DNA of 64,000 nucleotides from Rotaria macrura. Lineage: Eukaryota > Rotifera > Eurotatoria > Philodinida > Philodinidae. The stretch spans positions 16,262 through 80,261 of the forward strand of contig OENT01000744.1 of assembly GCA_900239685.1 (NCBI GenBank). The letters run 5' to 3'. Numbering within the stretch: position 1 is the stretch's first letter; the number at the start of each line of letters is the position of its first letter. Both the position numbers and the translations under genes were made by a program. The notes beneath the pieces were generated by a model, which saw only the letters and a program-made list of their open reading frames with translations, searched no databases and had not been told where the DNA came from. This document shows, in pieces, positions 51,941 to 62,594 of this stretch.

Positions 51941-53108
51941 ATTTTTCAATGAAAAGGAAGGGAACAAATTTATGTTCCCTATTGAGGTTTTAACCCGAAG
52001 CCAGCTGTCTTGAATTCGTAATCGTTGAGAGGGATCTAATAATAAGACGACAGAAACACATGTGTATATGTTCGACTAAACTTGAAAATGGTTACAGTGA
52101 TGAACATAGAATTTCATAACTTTAATTGCTTTCTCGAATATCAGTTAGCATCAAGACTTATGTTTATGCGAAGGCGGAAGAAAAATGGATATGAATTCCG
52201 TAAATCCTACCTATGAATAGATCTGCCCTTAGATTTTCATGCAACCACAATGACTAGACCACTCATTAGTTTTACCCTGTTCACATGAGAAAGTTGCAAA
52301 AGTATAATTTGACATTGCCAGAATTGCTGATAGATCTGCAGGAAATTCCTCCAATCTAGGAAGCATAAAGAAAGAAAAAGAACGACTGATGGTCTCATAT
52401 TGTTTATTTGGGGATTTCGCTCCATATCGCAATTGAATCAGAAAAATTTAGAATGGATGTTGATTCATTAGTTTACATTTCTTTCATGAGTACAAGATGC
52501 GGAGGTTCAACAGTGTCTACATATCTTGCATTTTATTTATACAAAGTAAACAAAATTAAGAATAACTCTTGATTACGGAACATTCAAGGTACAATTATTT
52601 TTTGCACGCTAATTATTGAGCTTGCGACTGTAGATTGTGTGTGAATATGTGAGCCACAGTTGGCAACAAATCTCATAACCATACTCTTATAAGTGAAATT
52701 CCATTTTCAGTTTTTCCTTAGTGTGGCCTCTACAAATTTACACAGGTCCTTTTTGAAATTCATTAGTTCATAAACCGATGCATGTTACGACAAATTGCTG
52801 AACTTTCAAAAGGCAGCATTTGTTGCAAGGCTTCAACACACATCATACGGTTGACACATATAGAAAACTATCTATGTATAGTTCTTGTCATGCTACAGAG
52901 GATAATCTGAGCGTTTGATTCATGGTAGATCAGTAAATCGTTAACAACAATGGACGAGAAAATGAACGGTGATATAAATGCAAATTTCAAGCGGATAAAT
53001 GCCGTCAAGGTAAAAAATGCATTCTCTTTCTTTTCTGTTCTTAAACAATACACACATATACTTAACTACATCGATATATACATATATATATATAAATAAA
53101 TATATCTA
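51941..53108. other. upstream flank of paralogue 2
   Basis: It includes the likely missing 5' exon or leader of paralogue 2 (about 51941-52045). Open frames at 52229-52432 and 52868-53053 carry no recognised motif. AT-rich microsatellite-like TATA sequence lies near 53075-53106. Confidence 0.4.
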
Positions 53109-53830
53109 CAGTAAAACCTACCTTAGTGGACACTCCTCTATAGTGGACACTTTCAGGTCCGACGGAGCAGTTATTGCTGGTTTTAAACTTCTAAAGAGTG
53201 GACACTCTCTTAAGTGAACACCTCCCATAGTGGACACTTTTATTTCAGTCCCTTTCATACCAAATAACTCTCTACAGTGGACATTCATTTAAATTAATAA
53301 AATATTCTATGATGAATACGATCTAACACACAAAATATTATTGATATTCTTTAATGGCACATAAAAGACAGAAAAAAGAATCGTCCGTCTTGTTAAATCG
53401 ATGGAAAGTAACAAAGGAAACAATGGCGACATTGTTTTATTTATCTCATTTGTTCTATTTATTCCGTTTGTTTTATTTGTCTTATTTTTAACTATCGAGA
53501 AAGAAAGCGGAGCACAATGCCTCATCGAAAAGCATCAACTTTGGCAAAAACTTACTTTAATCAAGGATAATCAAAAGTTCCTGACTATTTTTCTCATTGC
53601 TGATTTTTTCTGTCTTTGTTGCTTTTTGTTTGTGAAAATAAAATAATGAATGAAAGATCGATAAAAGTGTAGTAAATTTGATTATCTTACTCATAGTACC
53701 GCACACATTCGAAAGTCCGTGTTTCATCGCAATATTTAAAAAAAGAATTAGCCTCTCTAAAGTGGACACATCTGTATAGTGGGCAACCTTGGAAAGTCCG
53801 AAAGGTGTCTACTATAGAGAGGTTTCGCTG
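53109..53830. mobile_element. pogo/Tigger-type non-autonomous element (MITE)
   Basis: The 722-bp element starts CAGTAAAACCTACC and ends GAGAGGTTTCGCTG, imperfect inverted ends with the CAG...CTG termini and CTATAGTGGACAC-like subterminal sequence of Tigger/pogo elements. TA precedes the left end; the right flank reads aata, so the expected TA duplication is not clean. The AGTGGACAC word recurs about five times in the first 180 bp and again near the right end. No transposase is encoded; the open frames inside are not conserved-looking. Confidence 0.75.
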
Positions 53831-55341
53831 AATATAAAAAAATATATGTACACATGTATCTAGAAAAGTAGACTTTGTTTGAAGAATATTTATAATTCTG
53901 TAAATGCTGGAACCATTTGTTCTGCTTATTTTTCTAATTCATTTTATCATAATTCCTATGCATCCTCATTTTTCCGCTGGAAATGTGTATGTGTCCGTCG
54001 AGTTTCTATAGAAGCACTTTAGTCTCACGAGAAATGAATGTAGAAATAGTCTAGTGTCGAGTGACAGGGCCATTATTGATGGATTAGAGTTATTTCGTAT
54101 GATATTTTTATTTGATATGCCACTCGAAGCGTGTTTTTAACTTTGACGCCATTTTTCTGCTGAAAATAAGCATTTTTGACAACGATCGAATTGTTGTCTA
54201 ACCCTTATCGTCACATGGAACAGTAATACACCGGCATGACAAGATTGTACGAATCCATTAAAAAAAGCTTACATCATTGTAGAGATGCACCCTTTGCACA
54301 GTACTAATCGGCTACAAAAAGCTTCATATAAGTATGGGTAATGGCACGCATGAGTTAATTGAAATTCTCCTGATCCTCACTGATATCCCATTTCTTCAAC
54401 TCGCACCGATACATGGATAAAATCTACTGGGTTTCGGTATCAACCAACACAAAGTCAATGAATTCTTTCGTCTTATAAACAAGTAGCAGTCAAACATGGA
54501 CATTGCATTGAGCCCTAACAAACTACTTGGTTTTCAATTTTGAATATGTTTATTGTAGGTGAAGACAACATTCTCTACATCAGAACGTATCTCAAGTCAG
54601 CATATGCCAACCTCGGTATCAGATCGAACTCGAATCTATGTGGAAACTGAAGCAAAATCTGGTCCAGATCTTCACGCTATGCAAACTTCATACATTTTTT
54701 ATGTTCATAAATGATCATATTCGTTAACCCCAACTACTATGGATAAGAAATAATTGTCTTTGAAAAGAAAAGCTTGGAAAATATATCATAAGCTGCTCCT
54801 ACATTGAGAACTTCACTTAGACTACAAGAGATTGTAAGTAGGGAAACGAAATCTCTTTTCATAGAAAAGCAAGTAGATGAGGCACCGAAAAAAAAAATTG
54901 TCAGTGAGGAAAAGTTCTTAATATTGAAAACGTGTAACAATTAATGAGAAAAGCGCGAGATGAGTGAAACTATATGATTTATGATTAAGAACAAGAACAA
55001 AAGACGCATATCAGCAAAGAATTTGAACGATGAGCGACAGTAAATGAAATTCGACAAAGTTGAGCGGTTGACCAACAAGAATCAGTGGCATTGATATGAA
55101 CCTAATAAGAGTCTTGTTGGATAACATCTAATACTATCCTCTAACATACGACTGAACCGTCGCTAAGAAACTTTCTGAGAACCTGCTATTCCTCTTCTGT
55201 TCTTTCAGACAGCTGATCAAAGAATAAAAGAAGCAAATTAGAAGATCAATAAAGATTTTTGGAGTCACAGAGCCGGTCTGCAGTATCCTTGAATCTCCAA
55301 TTGTAACAATATGAACAAGTACACGTCCGGCTTTAAATCTT
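53831..55341. other. intergenic, nothing recognised
   Basis: AT-rich DNA with short open frames lacking motifs, including one near 54737-54940. No RNA gene or repeat was recognised. Confidence 0.4.
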
Positions 55342-55709
55342 CCCAGTGAAAAATATTCACTGATTTCAATCGGATTTTTCTGCACCATAATCAAAATTAA
55401 AATCGATTGATAATTTTGATTATCCTTGATCATGAGGTAATCATTATTTAATATTGTAACTTATCCCATGTGAAATTTTCTAATTGAAATCGGATTATTC
55501 TACAGCAAAATCGAAATTACTAATCGATTTGTAATCTTGATTTTGCTGCAGAGTAATCCGATTTCAATCAGAAAATTTCACATGGGATAAGCTACAATAT
55601 TAAATAATGGTTACCTCATGATCAAGGATAATCAAAATTATCAATCGATTTTAATTTTGATTTTGTTGCAGAATAATTCGACTAAAATCACCGAACATTT
55701 TTCACTGGG
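55342..55709. mobile_element. fold-back MITE, near-complete palindrome
   Basis: The 368-bp unit begins CCCAGTGAAAAAT and ends ATTTTTCACTGGG. Almost its whole length is two arms that are reverse complements (for example GATCATGAGGTAA against TTACCTCATGATC, and CCCATGTGAAATTTTC against its complement). The centre is near 55525. Subterminal words (AATCGATT, CAAAATTA) recur within each arm. No coding capacity and no clear target duplication. Confidence 0.85.
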
Positions 55710-56193
55710 TTGTACCGGATGATAACGTTAATGGGGAAAGTAAGCTCTCAACTCCTAGTTTCATGAGAATAGTATGTTGTGGCCTTAGTGCTCATTTATC
55801 TTTTCTATTTACAGCAGTATACACGGCTTTATTTTTTCCACACATTCGTAAAAAGTAAGAAATTCTTTAGTTACACCACATGATTTCTTCTCCCATACGA
55901 CCATAGATATCAACACAGTATCTGAGTTGTATACTAAAACTCTCTGTAACCCCCCCCCCCCTCAAAATAGAAGGCCATGCTCTAATTAAATACTAAATAA
56001 CATATTAATTATTGTTTTTTAACTTTATTAATAATAAGTCGAATTCTGCCATTTTTCTGCTGTTTTTTTCGAAAAACCACTTCATTTTCCACCATTTGTA
56101 GTATATTTTAAACGAAAAGGTCAATTTTTTCATGAAAAATACCAAAAAAATTAAACTAAAGTTATCAATTAGTATTGATTACTTATTATAATT
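55710..56193. other. 3' flank of paralogue 3
   Basis: It contains a C10 homopolymer near 55950 and T-rich sequence. No gene was seen. Confidence 0.45.
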
Positions 56194-57642
56194 TTAATAA
56201 AAAAATGAATTAATAATTGGATCAAAATTAATCTCAATAGAAGACCACTCAAAAGGTAACGTTTTGTGGAGACATGATACAAGGCCATGGCCTTTTATTC
56301 TGTGGGGAGGGGGAGGGGGCTGGGATTTACCTGTATTAATACGACCTCGTGACCGAATCCTCTTGACAAGAAATGGCACAAGCAGTTTCAACAATAACAT
56401 TAAACCTGCAATCATTTCCATGGTACTTGTTACTGCTGCAAACCATCCATTTTTGTGAGTGTATGTAAAAGAACAAAGGGCTGGATTGCATTGGTTAAAA
56501 TAATCTTCATGAGAACTTGAATTGAACCATTTCTCAACCATGAGATTATCGATTATCTCGCCTATCATAGAATTCGTTTGAAATCGACTTGACTCTGTAC
56601 TGTCAAGTGCAGGCACACTTATGTTATACTGTGGTGTCAGGGCTCCAAACAGATCATCGACGCACTGTTGATCGTAAAAACAACTGAGACTTGATTGCAA
56701 AAGAGCTTCGACCATATAACATCCAAAAAATAAGCCAGGTACTGTCTGATTCCCATCCGCATCTACATGAGCAGGTATTGTACAGTCGGGCTTTGTCACA
56801 CAAGAACACACTGATTTATTTCTTATCACGATGTTACTTCGTGTAGTGATTGGATACGACACATTAGGTGATGTTTTAAACAAGGTTCCGACATAAAAAC
56901 GATAGTTGTTCAGCATTCCTGACATGAGTCCATTGTAGAAAGTTGAATCACGAATGACTTTGCGCGTTTGACTGAATGTTTGTATCATTTGTGAAATGAA
57001 AAAAGCAATCGTACTATTAATATTTGCATAGAAAATTTCTAGTGACAAAGTATCAGCCGACACTAACTGTTGAGCTTTGAAATCATCAATACCGTCGGTG
57101 ACCATTCTGCTTGACAGAGTACAAAAAGAATCGAGTGTACGAAAAAGTCGCTCGCCAACTATTCGAAAAGTATAACTACCAGGAATGGGAAACGGCGAGA
57201 GATCAATAAACCAGCTCGGCAACACAGATGCTGTTGCTAGCACGAAATAGCTTGTCCAATTTGTTTGTGTGTAGATACTTCCACATATTTGATGATAATT
57301 TGCATGGATAAAAGTGAATTTATCATAAGAAATTGATATTACTTTGCAAGGGCAGGAAAGAGTTAATGGATATGTTTGATATAACGCCAAGTATTTGTCA
57401 TAGGTAGAAACTTTTACAGAAGAAGTAGTCGTCACTTCTAATGCAGCTATAGACACAAAAAAAATCAGTGCAATGATAAATATAAGAAAAATGTATATCC
57501 GAGTCGATATACGTTGCGATTGAATTTTATGGTGGTCAACTTCAAGCGGAACAGTCGCAAATAAATTAAATTCAATCAAGTATGTTTTCAGTTGATTTGA
57601 CCAGTAAAAGACAGCTTCACTGAGGCGTGTTGTTCTATTCAT
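56194..57642 (-). CDS. two-pass membrane protein, tandem paralogue 3
   Basis: A single frame of 482 residues with the fullest N-terminus of the family (MNRTTRLSEAVFYWSNQLKT). TM1 is ~50-68 (YIFLIFIIALIFFVSIAAL). Cys-Pro-Cys lies at 97-99. The ectodomain has CSCVTKPDC, VPGLFFGCYMVEALLQSSL, CFYDQQC and LMVEKWFNSSSHEDYFNQC. TM2 is about WFAAVTSTMEMIAGLMLLLKLL. The C-terminal tail differs from the other two: it is longer and has a PPPPPH stretch. Many N-glycosylation sequons (Asn-x-Ser/Thr) support an extracellular middle. Function is unknown. It is separated from paralogue 2 by two MITEs, which probably inserted after duplication. Confidence 0.8.
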   Translation of the reverse strand: MNRTTRLSEAVFYWSNQLKTYLIEFNLFATVPLEVDHHKIQSQRISTRIYIFLIFIIALIFFVSIAALEVTTTSSVKVSTYDKYLALYQTYPLTLSCPCKVISISYDKFTFIHANYHQICGSIYTQTNWTSYFVLATASVLPSWFIDLSPFPIPGSYTFRIVGERLFRTLDSFCTLSSRMVTDGIDDFKAQQLVSADTLSLEIFYANINSTIAFFISQMIQTFSQTRKVIRDSTFYNGLMSGMLNNYRFYVGTLFKTSPNVSYPITTRSNIVIRNKSVCSCVTKPDCTIPAHVDADGNQTVPGLFFGCYMVEALLQSSLSCFYDQQCVDDLFGALTPQYNISVPALDSTESSRFQTNSMIGEIIDNLMVEKWFNSSSHEDYFNQCNPALCSFTYTHKNGWFAAVTSTMEMIAGLMLLLKLLVPFLVKRIRSRGRINTGKSQPPPPPHRIKGHGLVSCLHKTLPFEWSSIEINFDPIINSFFY

Positions 57643-58908
57643 GATTGTTAGAGAGATGCAAACTTCATTTAAACCTATAAGGTGTTTGTCATCTCATTCA
57701 GTTCACAATTTGCAAAGTAGGCGAGAAGAAAAAGACACCAACTCCGTCTTCTTTTTCTAGTAGCTAGAAGACCAAAAATGTTTGCACGTTTGCTTATGAA
57801 CAGGAAGGCGTCTCTGTTTTGAAGCATTTCATCAGTATAGAAAACAGTAACTGTTTATTGCGTAGAGAAAAAATAGGCTCATGTATAGCACGTTTTAAAA
57901 CTATTCCTTACATTTCTGAAAGTAAACGTTTATCTTCACTACACTAACAATTCAATTTATTTTCTTTTCAGGCAGTGATGCTGTCGAATCTACATTTTAC
58001 GCTTACCATCTGTTCTCTTGGTTTAAAATTTGTTGACAGCAATTATTTTCGGCATCCAATGCACAAGTAATCATGATATTTTCTTTACAAAATATAATTC
58101 TTTAATATCAAAAGTAACTCGATCAACTTTAGTCAGTGCAAATAATAATGGTGGTTTACCACGAACCCGAGATAAATCTAGAACCCTTGCTTTGAAAAGT
58201 AAAATGCTATTTCAAATATCTGATAAAAAGAATTTTCTTGTCTCAATCTTATCCATTTCTTGAAAAATCCTATGAGGATCTGCTACAATCTTAAATCTTG
58301 AATCTTGAAGATCCTATCACGTTTTATTCAGGATCTAGTCTAAAAAAAACTTTCTTAATTGTATTTTGCAGCAATTTTCATGGTTGAAAAGAATCCATCT
58401 TAGAATCTATTCAAGTTCAGAGCAAAAAAATTTTCTAAATTAAACAAGTGGGTGTTAGAGAGTATTCTAACAAGAAACCTTTCCTTTTGTTTCTTTTTTG
58501 CTCGCCTATTTATATATATCTTTATGTTTTTTCTTCTTTCCTTCTGTCTTTTATATGTTGTATCTACTTCTTATATGTCACACAATGCGATATACGTAAT
58601 TCAATCGATCGTCTTTTGCTCTTTAAATCCTCTCTCTCTCTTCTGCATATTTTACAGGGATATAAATAGTGAAAATAAATAAATAAAAAGGGGAGGAGTT
58701 GATTAAACCAGAAAATTAAGTATTTTCTTATCTTGATGTACGTTAGTGAGAGATCTGTAACACTGAGGCTCCTAACAAAATTTATTCCCAATGTTGCCTA
58801 TTACTTTCATTGGAATAATGTGGAAACTACTGTCAAAATGTTACGAATTTTTACTGAGGATTTCTTTTGAATCCTAATAAGAATATATAAGGAATAACGG
58901 TACTTGAT
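57643..58908. other. intergenic between paralogue 3 and the PLE
   Basis: AT-rich. It includes T/C-rich runs near 58480-58660 and an open frame at 58030-58263 without a motif. No gene was recognised. Confidence 0.4.
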
Positions 58909-59208
58909 TGAGATTTCGTTTGCAGCTGTTTCGAATCATGTTGATTCATTCACTATATAAATAAAACATGCAAAGTTGATGAAATATACGGACGATTTGT
59001 GTAAATTTCCGATCCACGTTCGGATCATCTTCAGACCAAGTAGAATCGATGTTTTTCCCACGACCACCTCTTCCGATACATAAATTTATACCTTGTATGA
59101 GGATGACAATTGAAATGCCTATCATAGCTGCTGTTGAGTTAAGTAATTGACGATCAGGCGATTGAATAAAATGTTGAGATTTCGTTTGCAGCTGTTTCGA
59201 ATCATGTT
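58909..59208 (-). repeat. left flanking repeat of the PLE (one ~266-bp unit plus start of a second), inverted
   Basis: The unit (58909-59174) begins TGAGATTTCGTTTGCAGCTG, and the same word restarts at 59175. It is the reverse complement of the tandem units at 63048-64000. PLEs commonly carry terminal repeats in mixed direct and inverted arrangement. Here the repeat brackets the reverse transcriptase and endonuclease frames. Confidence 0.85.
58988..59040 (-). ncRNA. hammerhead-ribozyme-like core
   Basis: On the minus strand CTGAAGA (59034-59028) is followed by a 6-bp stem (TGATCC/GGATCG, closing pair U-G), then GAA, a 4-bp stem ATTT/AAAT with loop ACAC, and C at 58994. That matches CUGANGA, stem II, GAA, A-U-closed stem III and H17 of the hammerhead fold. 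Stem I is weak: only about three pairs, two of them wobble. Hammerheads with short stem III are known in PLE terminal repeats. The corresponding units at the right end have changed core bases (CTGAACA or CTGAATA), so they look inactive. Confidence 0.35.
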
Positions 59209-59814
59209 ATTTGTGTTGATTGCCACGGTTTCTAGTTTTCTGTCTTTACTTTAAGTTCCGGGTTTGTTTCATGTTTGAGGTTCTTATAATCGATTAAGAT
59301 ATTATTATCCATTTTTGATCGGTGTTCTCGCTTTGTTTGGAGCGTTCATGCATTAGATGTTTGTTTCGGAGTAAATTTGTGCTGATTGTTTGTTGTCTGT
59401 GCTCAAGGCTTTTTCTTGGTTTTCACTATAAGAGAGTTCTCAGTTTAGTAAATGGTCTGTTTGCGTTGTTTGTTTTATACGTTTAATACATTTGTTATAT
59501 GGTTTCTGTTAATGCATAGTGGTTTTATTTTGTATGTTTTGCTTAGGTTATATGTGCGTTTGAGTGGTATCGATCCGGGGGTTTTTTCTTATACGGTTAA
59601 GGTGGCGTTTACTTTTGGCTTTAGGAGGATAAATAAAAAATATTCATTCGTTGTTAAGGAGCATATCGTAGTTGAAGTGGAGTCATTTGTTGGTTTATTC
59701 TATTTATGCTTTTGGCGTAAGGGTTGCTAATCTCACATTTTTTAGCTGTTGTCGGATGGTAAGAGACGGATTTTGGTTACTCATATGATTTTTTCGGGGT
59801 TTTTTTTATGATAG
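59209..59814 (+). other. 5' leader of the PLE
   Basis: T- and G-rich sequence between the left repeat and the reverse transcriptase ATG. A 92-codon open frame at 59452-59730 is hydrophobic and T-driven, with no motif; I do not consider it a gene. Confidence 0.5.
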
Positions 59815-62031
59815 ATGGATTTTCCTGTTGAAAACGTGGATTGGTTTCTCCGTATGAATTATGGGGAAGAAATTTTATTCTATTACCGTTCTTCGAAAAG
59901 ATTATACCGTCGGTTTCAGTCTATTTTGTTGGATATCAAGTTTTTGAAAAACTGCAGGTCCGTAGATATAATTCCGAAATTTTTATGGTTCAAAACTGCG
60001 AATAATGATCTGGCCTCATCTCTTGTCTATAAATCTTGTCAACGTCGATTGCTTAATGTCCAGATAGATTTTAAATATCGGGATCTTCGTGAGGTTCAGA
60101 AAGACTACTTTTCATCTCTGCATTCACTCAAATCTTATGCTGATAGTAGTTTGTTTCAACATGTTCGGAGCATTATTATCAATATCTCAGCTTCATTATT
60201 AATGGAAAAAGAGAAAAGGTTGAACGCAAAATTGTTGCATTATGGTTGTCGTCATGGACGAAAAATTTCGGTTGATAGGACAGTGGTTAAAAATCTTTCG
60301 AATAGAATCTTGTCGAGCGATGAAATCGGTTGTCTAGCGAATGGATTCAATTTTGGTTTACTGCCAAGACGTGTTAATGACATGAATATTATTACCAATG
60401 CTGAGCAACTGTTTCATCAGGTTACAGATATTTATCAACATCACAAACCACTCATGTCTGAACTGAAAGGAAAAGACATGAATGTTGGTGCTGATATTCG
60501 AATTCTCAGTACAAAGGAACTTGCATTAGCTTGCAATCTTCGTTCCATCACAGATTCATTTATATTCCAAGCCGATCGTATTCGTTTACAGCAACAGAGA
60601 ATTAATTGCAATCAAAAGAAATATTACGCTATGTTAAAAGATTTAAAAGATGATAAATCAATCATCATCACTCGGCCTGATAAAGGAAAAGGAATCGTGC
60701 TACTCAATAAAACTGACTACCTATCGAAAATGTATAGTATTATTAATGACATATCTAAATTTAATTCTTTAGCTGATGATCCGACAATCAAAAGAGAATT
60801 TAGTCTCATAAATCTTTTAAACAGATTATTTAAACAAGGATCCATAACAGAGCAATTTTTCAAAGTGGCATCTCCTAAAGGTTCAAATCCGGGTCGGCTA
60901 TATGGATTACCGAAAGTTCACAAAGAAAATGTCCCATTACGACCAGTTCTCTCTGCAGTAGGAACATTCAATTATGGACTTGGTAAAGCTCTGACTCATA
61001 TGTTATCGGATATTATTGAAAAAAAACATACAATTAAAGATTCATTTTCAATGGTCAAAGAATTACAAACATTGCCTAGCTCCTTCTCTCACTATAAGAT
61101 GGTGTCGTTCGATATAACTAGCCTTTACACAAATATACCACTCGATGAGACTATAGAAATCATCCTTACAAAATTATACGTAGACCGTATGATACCTCCG
61201 GTTATTAAACGTGATGACTTGAAGAAACTGTTGGATTTTGCTACAAAAAATTCTTATTTTATATTTGATGGCAAATTATATGATCAAATAGATGGAGTAT
61301 CTATGGGTTCACCTTTGGCCCCTATACTTGCTGATATATTTCTAGAAGATTTTGAGAGAAAAATGTCATCAACTTTTGAAGCTTTAGGTATTGTTTACTA
61401 TAAACGTTATGTTGACGACACATTCGTATTAATCAATTCAACATTGAAACCAGAAGATATTTGTACTATGCTGTCTCAATACCATCGATCACTTCAATTT
61501 ACCTATGTAGCAGAAACGCTAGATGATAAATCGCTCGCATTTCTTGATTTACTTATCGAAAGACGACCGAATATTGGTTTTAGTACTAAGATCTTCAGAA
61601 AGTCAACATTCACTGGTCTCATGAATAAATGGAATAGCTTTGTACCGAAGGCTTATAAGTATAATGCCGTTTCCACGCCCGTTTATAGGGCTATCAACAT
61701 TTGTTCATCCAAAAGAAGTCTAAATCAAGAACTTCAATTTATAAGAAAAATGGCTACTGAAAATGGATATCCAATCAAATTTGTTAATTCTGTAATACGA
61801 CGACAGAGGAATTCAGCTCATAGCACAGCAAGACCGGAATCATCTATATCCAAAACAGATCACGCCGTAGTTCGTATTCCTTACTTTGATGTAGCAAGTC
61901 AAGTATACGGAAAACGGGTTACTCGAACAATTAACGAATATTATCCATTAAAAACGGTTCGCATTGTTTACGATGTACAAGATCGAATCGGAAGTGCATT
62001 TAAAAAAAGGATGAAGTCCCAAAGCAAATAA
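59815..62031 (+). CDS. Penelope-like reverse transcriptase
   Basis: 738 residues from ATG 59815. An N-terminal region precedes RT motifs: DKGKGIVLLNKTDYL (~292), GRLYGLPKVHK and RPVLSAVGTFNYGLGKAL (~363-400), motif A SFDITSLYTNIPLDE (~431), motif B GVSMGSPLAPILADIF (~495) and motif C YVDD (~532-535), then FLDLLIERR and the thumb-side KSTFTG...W. LPKVHK, SLYTNIP and GSPLAPILA are typical of Penelope-like RTs rather than LINE or LTR types. The catalytic Asp residues (motif A Asp, YVDD) are present and the frame is uninterrupted for the RT. It ends shortly after an A7 tract, where the endonuclease frame begins one base out of register. Confidence 0.93.
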   Translation: MDFPVENVDWFLRMNYGEEILFYYRSSKRLYRRFQSILLDIKFLKNCRSVDIIPKFLWFKTANNDLASSLVYKSCQRRLLNVQIDFKYRDLREVQKDYFSSLHSLKSYADSSLFQHVRSIIINISASLLMEKEKRLNAKLLHYGCRHGRKISVDRTVVKNLSNRILSSDEIGCLANGFNFGLLPRRVNDMNIITNAEQLFHQVTDIYQHHKPLMSELKGKDMNVGADIRILSTKELALACNLRSITDSFIFQADRIRLQQQRINCNQKKYYAMLKDLKDDKSIIITRPDKGKGIVLLNKTDYLSKMYSIINDISKFNSLADDPTIKREFSLINLLNRLFKQGSITEQFFKVASPKGSNPGRLYGLPKVHKENVPLRPVLSAVGTFNYGLGKALTHMLSDIIEKKHTIKDSFSMVKELQTLPSSFSHYKMVSFDITSLYTNIPLDETIEIILTKLYVDRMIPPVIKRDDLKKLLDFATKNSYFIFDGKLYDQIDGVSMGSPLAPILADIFLEDFERKMSSTFEALGIVYYKRYVDDTFVLINSTLKPEDICTMLSQYHRSLQFTYVAETLDDKSLAFLDLLIERRPNIGFSTKIFRKSTFTGLMNKWNSFVPKAYKYNAVSTPVYRAINICSSKRSLNQELQFIRKMATENGYPIKFVNSVIRRQRNSAHSTARPESSISKTDHAVVRIPYFDVASQVYGKRVTRTINEYYPLKTVRIVYDVQDRIGSAFKKRMKSQSK

Positions 62032-62594
62032 AATCAGCCGTTGTATATGAAGCAAAATGTTCCAGGTGCAGCGAGAGCTACATAGGTAAAACATACAGGC
62101 ACCTACAGACAAGAATAAATGAACATCTATCAGAACAAAATAAACTCTTACTAGTACAAAATCGAAAAATAATACCAATTAGAAAACGTAATACACCATC
62201 GAAACCGACAACAACACCTAAAGATAAAATTCATATGAAAAGAACCAAAACAGGAAAACTACCATTGCCAAAACACAACTTAAACGAAGCTCATCTTGAG
62301 GACATATTCAAAAACACAGTAATTGTTGATAAAAACACAGATACGACAATACCGAAGTCATCCATTGCAAAACACTATTACAAAACAGGACATATAACTG
62401 AATCACATGACTATAATATTCTACTAGGAGAACGAAACAGATACAAACTATTGATCAAAGAATCAATACTAATAAAAGAACACAAACCACAACTAAACCA
62501 TATAAATCGTTCGGTCCCGTTATACGTCTTCCCGGATGCTAACGAGAAAACAAAGAAGCGAACACGCAACGAGAAAAAATTAAATACTATCTGA
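62004..62594 (+). CDS. GIY-YIG endonuclease domain of the PLE, frame-broken from the RT
   Basis: This frame opens after a TAA at 62001-62003 and runs about 196 codons. It shows YEAKCSRCSESYIGKT followed by HLQTRINEHLS (GIY-YIG core with a Cys pair), then IAKHYYKTGH and RYKLLIKESILI with the catalytic-type Glu, and HKPQLN. GIY-YIG endonucleases nick target DNA to prime PLE reverse transcription. In EN+ elements this domain is C-terminal to the RT in one ORF. Here a 1-nt difference at the A7 run (62002-62008) separates the frames, so it lacks its own start. Either the copy is inactivated, the run is a sequencing slip, or frameshifting is used. Confidence 0.8.
   Translation, partial: KKDEVPKQIKSAVVYEAKCSRCSESYIGKTYRHLQTRINEHLSEQNKLLLVQNRKIIPIRKRNTPSKPTTTPKDKIHMKRTKTGKLPLPKHNLNEAHLEDIFKNTVIVDKNTDTTIPKSSIAKHYYKTGHITESHDYNILLGERNRYKLLIKESILIKEHKPQLNHINRSVPLYVFPDANEKTKKRTRNEKKLNTI

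Noticed and set aside
59452..59730. 92-codon open frame upstream of the PLE reverse transcriptase
   Set aside because: Its composition is driven by T-rich leader sequence, it has no known domain, and known PLEs need no such ORF. Treated as leader.
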